Notes under the pieces: generated by a model | The model's input: the letters and a program-made list of their open reading frames with translations, nothing else | Database searches by the model: none | Told to the model about the DNA's origin: nothing | Translations under genes and position numbers: made by a program | NCBI GenBank assembly: GCA_000773965.1 | Contig: JRUP01000051.1 | Coordinates: forward strand, 1 to 43,780 | Direction: 5' to 3' | Source of the DNA: Enterobacter cancerogenus | GTDB lineage: Bacteria > Pseudomonadota > Gammaproteobacteria > Enterobacterales > Enterobacteriaceae | Length of the DNA stretch: 43,780 nucleotides | Part shown: positions 40,898 through 43,780 of the stretch, piece by piece | Layout of the letters: each line of letters opens with the position of its first letter | Position numbering within the stretch: the stretch's first letter is position 1

Positions 40898-41661
40898 ACA
40901 AACGCCTCCCGTTGGGAAAAGACCTGATTCAGCACATATTCACGACGCTCGATAAAGGCCGGGCCGGATTTGATACTGCGGCACGGTTCACCCGCAGCGA
41001 AGCGCTGACCGAAGTCGAGTTTGATACGCTCCACCACACGGCCTGGCCCCGGCGACAGCAGCACCAGTTCGCTGGCAAGAAACACCGCTTCTTCAATATC
41101 GTGGGTAATCAGCAGAATCTGTTTGCCGGTATCACGCCACAGCGTCAGCAGCAGGGTTTGCATCTGTTCGCGTGTAAAGGCATCCAGCGCACCAAACGGC
41201 TCATCTAACAGCAGCAACTGAGGATCAGCCGCCAGCGCACGCGCAATCCCCACGCGCTGACGTTGCCCCCCAGAGAGATGCCAGACAAAACGCTTTTCTG
41301 CCCCTTCCAGTCCGACTTTGCGGATTAAACGGCGAGCAATGGCGTGGCGTTCAGCCTTGTCCATTCCCGCCAGCTGCAAGCCAAACGCCACGTTATCGAT
41401 CACGTTACGCCACGGCAGTAGCCCTTCGTTCTGAAACACCACGCCGCGTTCTGCGCCCGGTCCATTTACCGCTTTGCCATCCAGCGTGATACTGCCTGAC
41501 TCCAGCGGCAGGAATCCGGCGATCAAGTTCAGTAAGGTGGTTTTGCCACAGCCTGACGGTCCCAGCACCACCAGCAGGTCGCGTTGATCCAGCTGCAGGT
41601 TGATATCCTGCAGCGCGGGTTGTCCGGCGTAACGTGCATTCAGATTGGTGATGCTGAGCAT
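40894..41661 (-). CDS. tauB: Taurine ABC transporter ATPase TauB
   Basis: TauB powers taurine import. The 255 residues have Walker A GPSGCGKTT (about 34), signature LSGGQRQRVGIARALA and Walker B LLLLDEPFGALD, followed by the switch histidine in LLITHDIEEA. I trimmed 24 codons: they overlap tauA, and the ATG used begins MLSITNLNARYAGQ and gives the E. coli length. It lies 10 bp after tauA. Confidence 0.96.
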   Translation of the reverse strand: MLSITNLNARYAGQPALQDINLQLDQRDLLVVLGPSGCGKTTLLNLIAGFLPLESGSITLDGKAVNGPGAERGVVFQNEGLLPWRNVIDNVAFGLQLAGMDKAERHAIARRLIRKVGLEGAEKRFVWHLSGGQRQRVGIARALAADPQLLLLDEPFGALDAFTREQMQTLLLTLWRDTGKQILLITHDIEEAVFLASELVLLSPGPGRVVERIKLDFGQRFAAGEPCRSIKSGPAFIERREYVLNQVFSQREAFV

Positions 41662-41671
41662 ACGGCCTCCG

Positions 41672-42655
41672 TTATTTCGCCAAAGGCGCGACAAAGCGCG
41701 TGGTGACAAAGCTGCTGTAATCGTTAGCGGCATCCGGCACTTTGCCCTGCTCTTTCAGGAAGTGCGCGGTATCAACAATGGCTTTGTTCACTGGCTTGCC
41801 CAGCTGTTCCACCTGCTGCTGTGCGGTCAGGTAGGTATTGCCTTGCACCAGAACCGGCACATCGCTTTCCGGTACGCCACTCAGGCGCGCCAGTTTGCTG
41901 AGATTGTCGGGCTGCTTGAGCCACTGTTCTGGATTCGCAATGTAGGCTTGCTGTGCCTCAATCGCACTGCGCGCGAAAGCGGTGACCACTTCAGGATGCT
42001 GCTGAGCGAAATCTTTGCGTACCACCCACACATCCAGCGTTGGCGATCCCCATTTGCCCACCTGAGAAGAGTCGGTTAACACCGTGCCATCCTTTTCCAG
42101 CTCGTTTACCGCCGGTGACCAGACGTACGCGCCGTCGATATCACCGCGTTTCCACGCTGCAATAATGGCTGGCGGTTGCAGATTCACTAACTGCACCTGC
42201 GATGGCTTGATGCCCCAATGTTTGAGCGCTGACAGCAGGCTGTAATGGGTGGTGGAGATGAAGGGCACGGCGATGCGTTTGCCAATCAGATCCCTGGGAC
42301 TGGTGATGGATTTTTTGACCACCAGCGCTTCGGAATTGCCAAGCTGTGATGCCAGTAAGAAAGCTTCGATGGGCAACTGCTGTGTTGCCGCCACTGCCAG
42401 CGGGCTGGACCCGATATTACCGATTTGCACATCACCGGAAGCCAATGCCCGCAGCACGCTGGCACCGCTATCAAACTTGCGCCAGTCGACCGTCGCGCCA
42501 CTCTCTTTGGCAAAGGTGTTATCGGCCTGCGCCACTTTGGCCGGTTCCGCCGAGGTTTGATACGCCACGGTGACATTCACCGCCTGCGCCTGAAACACCA
42601 TCAGGGCCAATGCTGCCGCCACTGCTGTTATTGTTTTTTTCACTACCATCATCAT
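41672..42655 (-). CDS. tauA: Taurine ABC transporter periplasmic binding protein TauA
   Basis: TauA captures taurine in the periplasm for TauBC. The 327-residue precursor has a signal peptide (VVKKTITAVAAALALMVFQ, cleavage likely after AQA). A SsuA/THI5-like binding protein follows, with FDSGASVLRALASGDVQIGN, LIGKRIAVPF and WKRGDIDGAYVWSPA. Three ATG codons stand in a row at the start; GGGG lies 3, 6 or 9 bases before them, so the exact start is open. It opens tauABCD. Confidence 0.95.
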   Translation of the reverse strand: MMMVVKKTITAVAAALALMVFQAQAVNVTVAYQTSAEPAKVAQADNTFAKESGATVDWRKFDSGASVLRALASGDVQIGNIGSSPLAVAATQQLPIEAFLLASQLGNSEALVVKKSITSPRDLIGKRIAVPFISTTHYSLLSALKHWGIKPSQVQLVNLQPPAIIAAWKRGDIDGAYVWSPAVNELEKDGTVLTDSSQVGKWGSPTLDVWVVRKDFAQQHPEVVTAFARSAIEAQQAYIANPEQWLKQPDNLSKLARLSGVPESDVPVLVQGNTYLTAQQQVEQLGKPVNKAIVDTAHFLKEQGKVPDAANDYSSFVTTRFVAPLAK

Positions 42656-42885
42656 TCACCCCAATGTTATGTCGTGGTGGCAGTTTCTCCAGCGGCAGTA
42701 ATTTCATAAAGGAATTAAAAATTATCCCTAATGAAAATCCGTTCTTAGATCAACATCGGGCAAGGCTATGCGAAATGCGCAAATGCAAAGAAGGCGTAAA
42801 GACGGAAATATGTCACACGCTCACATAGCGACTGTGCTATTGATAGGCTTCTGATTTTTCACCTCTACTGGCGGTACTGAAATCC
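42656..42885. promoter_or_regulatory. Divergent tauA / LacI-type regulator intergenic region
   Basis: This 230-base gap must hold promoters for tauA (minus) and the regulator (plus). An AT-rich block (about 42707-42742) contains GATAAT on the minus strand as a possible tauA -10, without a good -35. That is what one expects if, as in E. coli, Cbl/CysB activates tau under sulfate limitation. I cannot place Cbl, CysB or LacI-type operators with confidence. Confidence 0.4.
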
Positions 42886-43780
42886 ATGTCGATTGAGAAA
42901 GTTGCCCGTCTTGCTGGCGTGTCTAAAGCCACGGTTTCTCGGGTGTTGAACCAGCATCCGGGCGTGCGTTCTGATACACGAGCAAAGGTATTGGCGGCCA
43001 TCGAACACTGTGACTATCAGCCCAACCTGCTGGCCCGCCAGCTGCGTACTGCCCAGAGCCATATGTTGCTGGTGTTAATTTCAGACATCACCAATCCTTT
43101 CTGTTCACGTGTGGTGCAAGGCATTGAAGCTGAAGCCGAAGCGCAGGGTTATCACATCTTGCTGTGCAATTCGGCCTCACAGTTGCCACGCGAAGCCGCT
43201 TATCTGGCATTGTTGAGCGGAAAAGTGGTCGATGGTGTGATCACCATGGATGCTGCCGCCTGTTTGCAGCAGTTAAAAGGTTTGATTGGTGACGCACCCT
43301 GGGTGCAATGCGCCGAATACGATCCGTCCATTCCCGCCTCAAGTGTCACCATTGATAATAAAGAAGCGGCGTTTGAAACCGTGCGCTATCTGGCCAGCAA
43401 AGGTCGCAGACGTATCGCACTGGTGAATTGTGATATGCGCTATCTCTATTCCCATCAGCGTGAAAGTGGCTATCGCGAAGCGCTGGAACAGCTGGAACTG
43501 AATTGGGGTGGCGTGGCTTACGCGGAAAACATTTCGTGTGAAGCGGGCAGTGCCGCACTGCGTGAACTGCTGGCACGACCGGAGCGACCAGACGCCGTGT
43601 TTGCGGTCTCAGATGTGCTGGCGGTTGGCGTGATTCACGCCGCGCTGGAGGCCGGATTGCGCATTCCGGAAGATCTCGCTGTCGTGGGGTTTGATGGCAT
43701 TCCCTTCACCAGCAGCCTCAATCCGCCGCTGACCACCATCGAACAGCCGATGAATCGGCTGGGCGCACGCAGTGTTCAGC
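42886..43780 (+). CDS. LacI-family transcriptional regulator, CytR-like (partial, runs off the right edge)
   Basis: The open frame of 298 codons has no stop before the window ends. Residues 1-48 are a LacI helix-turn-helix (IEKVARLAGVSKATVSRVLN) with hinge region NLLARQLRTAQSH. The rest is a type 1 periplasmic-binding-like sensor with the family texts DITNPFCSRVVQGIE, VAVVGFDGIPFTSSLNPPLT near the end. The fold resembles CytR/GalR proteins, but the ligand cannot be told. It is divergent from tauA. E. coli tau is controlled by Cbl, so whether this protein acts on tau or on genes to the right is open. Only a weak ribosome binding site (GGCGG) is seen. Confidence 0.88.
   Translation, partial: MSIEKVARLAGVSKATVSRVLNQHPGVRSDTRAKVLAAIEHCDYQPNLLARQLRTAQSHMLLVLISDITNPFCSRVVQGIEAEAEAQGYHILLCNSASQLPREAAYLALLSGKVVDGVITMDAAACLQQLKGLIGDAPWVQCAEYDPSIPASSVTIDNKEAAFETVRYLASKGRRRIALVNCDMRYLYSHQRESGYREALEQLELNWGGVAYAENISCEAGSAALRELLARPERPDAVFAVSDVLAVGVIHAALEAGLRIPEDLAVVGFDGIPFTSSLNPPLTTIEQPMNRLGARSVQ

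Noticed and set aside
42824..42840. ATAGC...GCTAT inverted repeat as a LacI-type operator before the regulator gene
   Set aside because: The arms are only five bases, the centre does not fit the CG-centred palindromes of the family, and there is no second copy to support it.
42885..43780. Reading the LacI-type gene as a pseudogene because it has no stop in the window
   Set aside because: The frame is intact to the last base and the expected C-terminal part simply lies beyond the right edge.
1..43780. Insertion sequences, prophage genes, CRISPR arrays or tRNA genes
   Set aside because: I looked for transposase or integrase motifs, regularly spaced repeats and cloverleaf signatures and saw none; nearly all of the window is accounted for by conserved genes.

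Overview
The window is a housekeeping stretch of an Enterobacterales chromosome, most likely from the Erwiniaceae (Pantoea or Erwinia type). Gene order and protein lengths follow the Escherichia coli rrnD-aroE-trkA-alpha-spc-S10-str-slyD-kefB-yheS region almost gene for gene. The chitinase/gsp genes that E. coli carries between tufA and rpsJ are absent. After yheS the order departs from E. coli and a tauABCD locus appears. The genus assignment is inference from general resemblance; no search was run.

Layout. Positions 1-356 are the promoter region and leader of a leftward rRNA operon whose 16S gene lies just outside the left edge. yrdA (+) faces the leftward cluster dprA-smg-yrdD-tsaC-aroE-yrdB (DNA uptake factor, tRNA t6A synthesis, shikimate pathway). 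Divergent from dprA runs def-fmt-rsmB-trkA-mscL (formyl-methionine processing, 16S rRNA m5C967 methylation, potassium uptake, mechanosensitive channel). Convergent to mscL lies arfA, whose reading frame contains two RNA hairpins, followed by zntR and yhdN.

Positions 10811-24720 hold the leftward ribosomal protein block. It comprises the S10 operon (rpsJ to rpsQ), the spc operon (rplN to rpmJ, including secY) and the alpha operon (rpsM, rpsK, rpsD, rpoA, rplQ). Promoters, terminators and the L4, S8 and S4 autoregulatory regions can be recognised. bfr and bfd (iron storage and release) separate S10 from the str operon (rpsL, rpsG, fusA, tufA). A well-formed bfd promoter carries a candidate Fur box between its -35 and -10. 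Upstream of str are yheO and tusDCB (tRNA 2-thiouridine sulfur relay).

fkpA and slyD (peptidyl-prolyl isomerases), slyX, yheV, kefB/kefG (glutathione-gated K+ efflux) and the ABC-F ATPase yheS complete the conserved block. From 39234 a taurine module (tauA periplasmic binder, tauB ATPase, tauC permease, tauD dioxygenase) runs leftward. Divergent from it is a LacI/CytR-type regulator cut off by the right edge.

I see no mobile element, CRISPR array, tRNA gene, integrase or toxin-antitoxin pair, and no clearly undescribed system. The points most worth checking are RNA-level: the arfA frame that runs through an RNase III-type hairpin and a bidirectional terminator, terminator-like hairpins inside the str operon and just before rsmB, the Fur/bfd promoter architecture, an imperfect inverted repeat ahead of slyX, and the tau-LacI locus at the edge of the conserved block.
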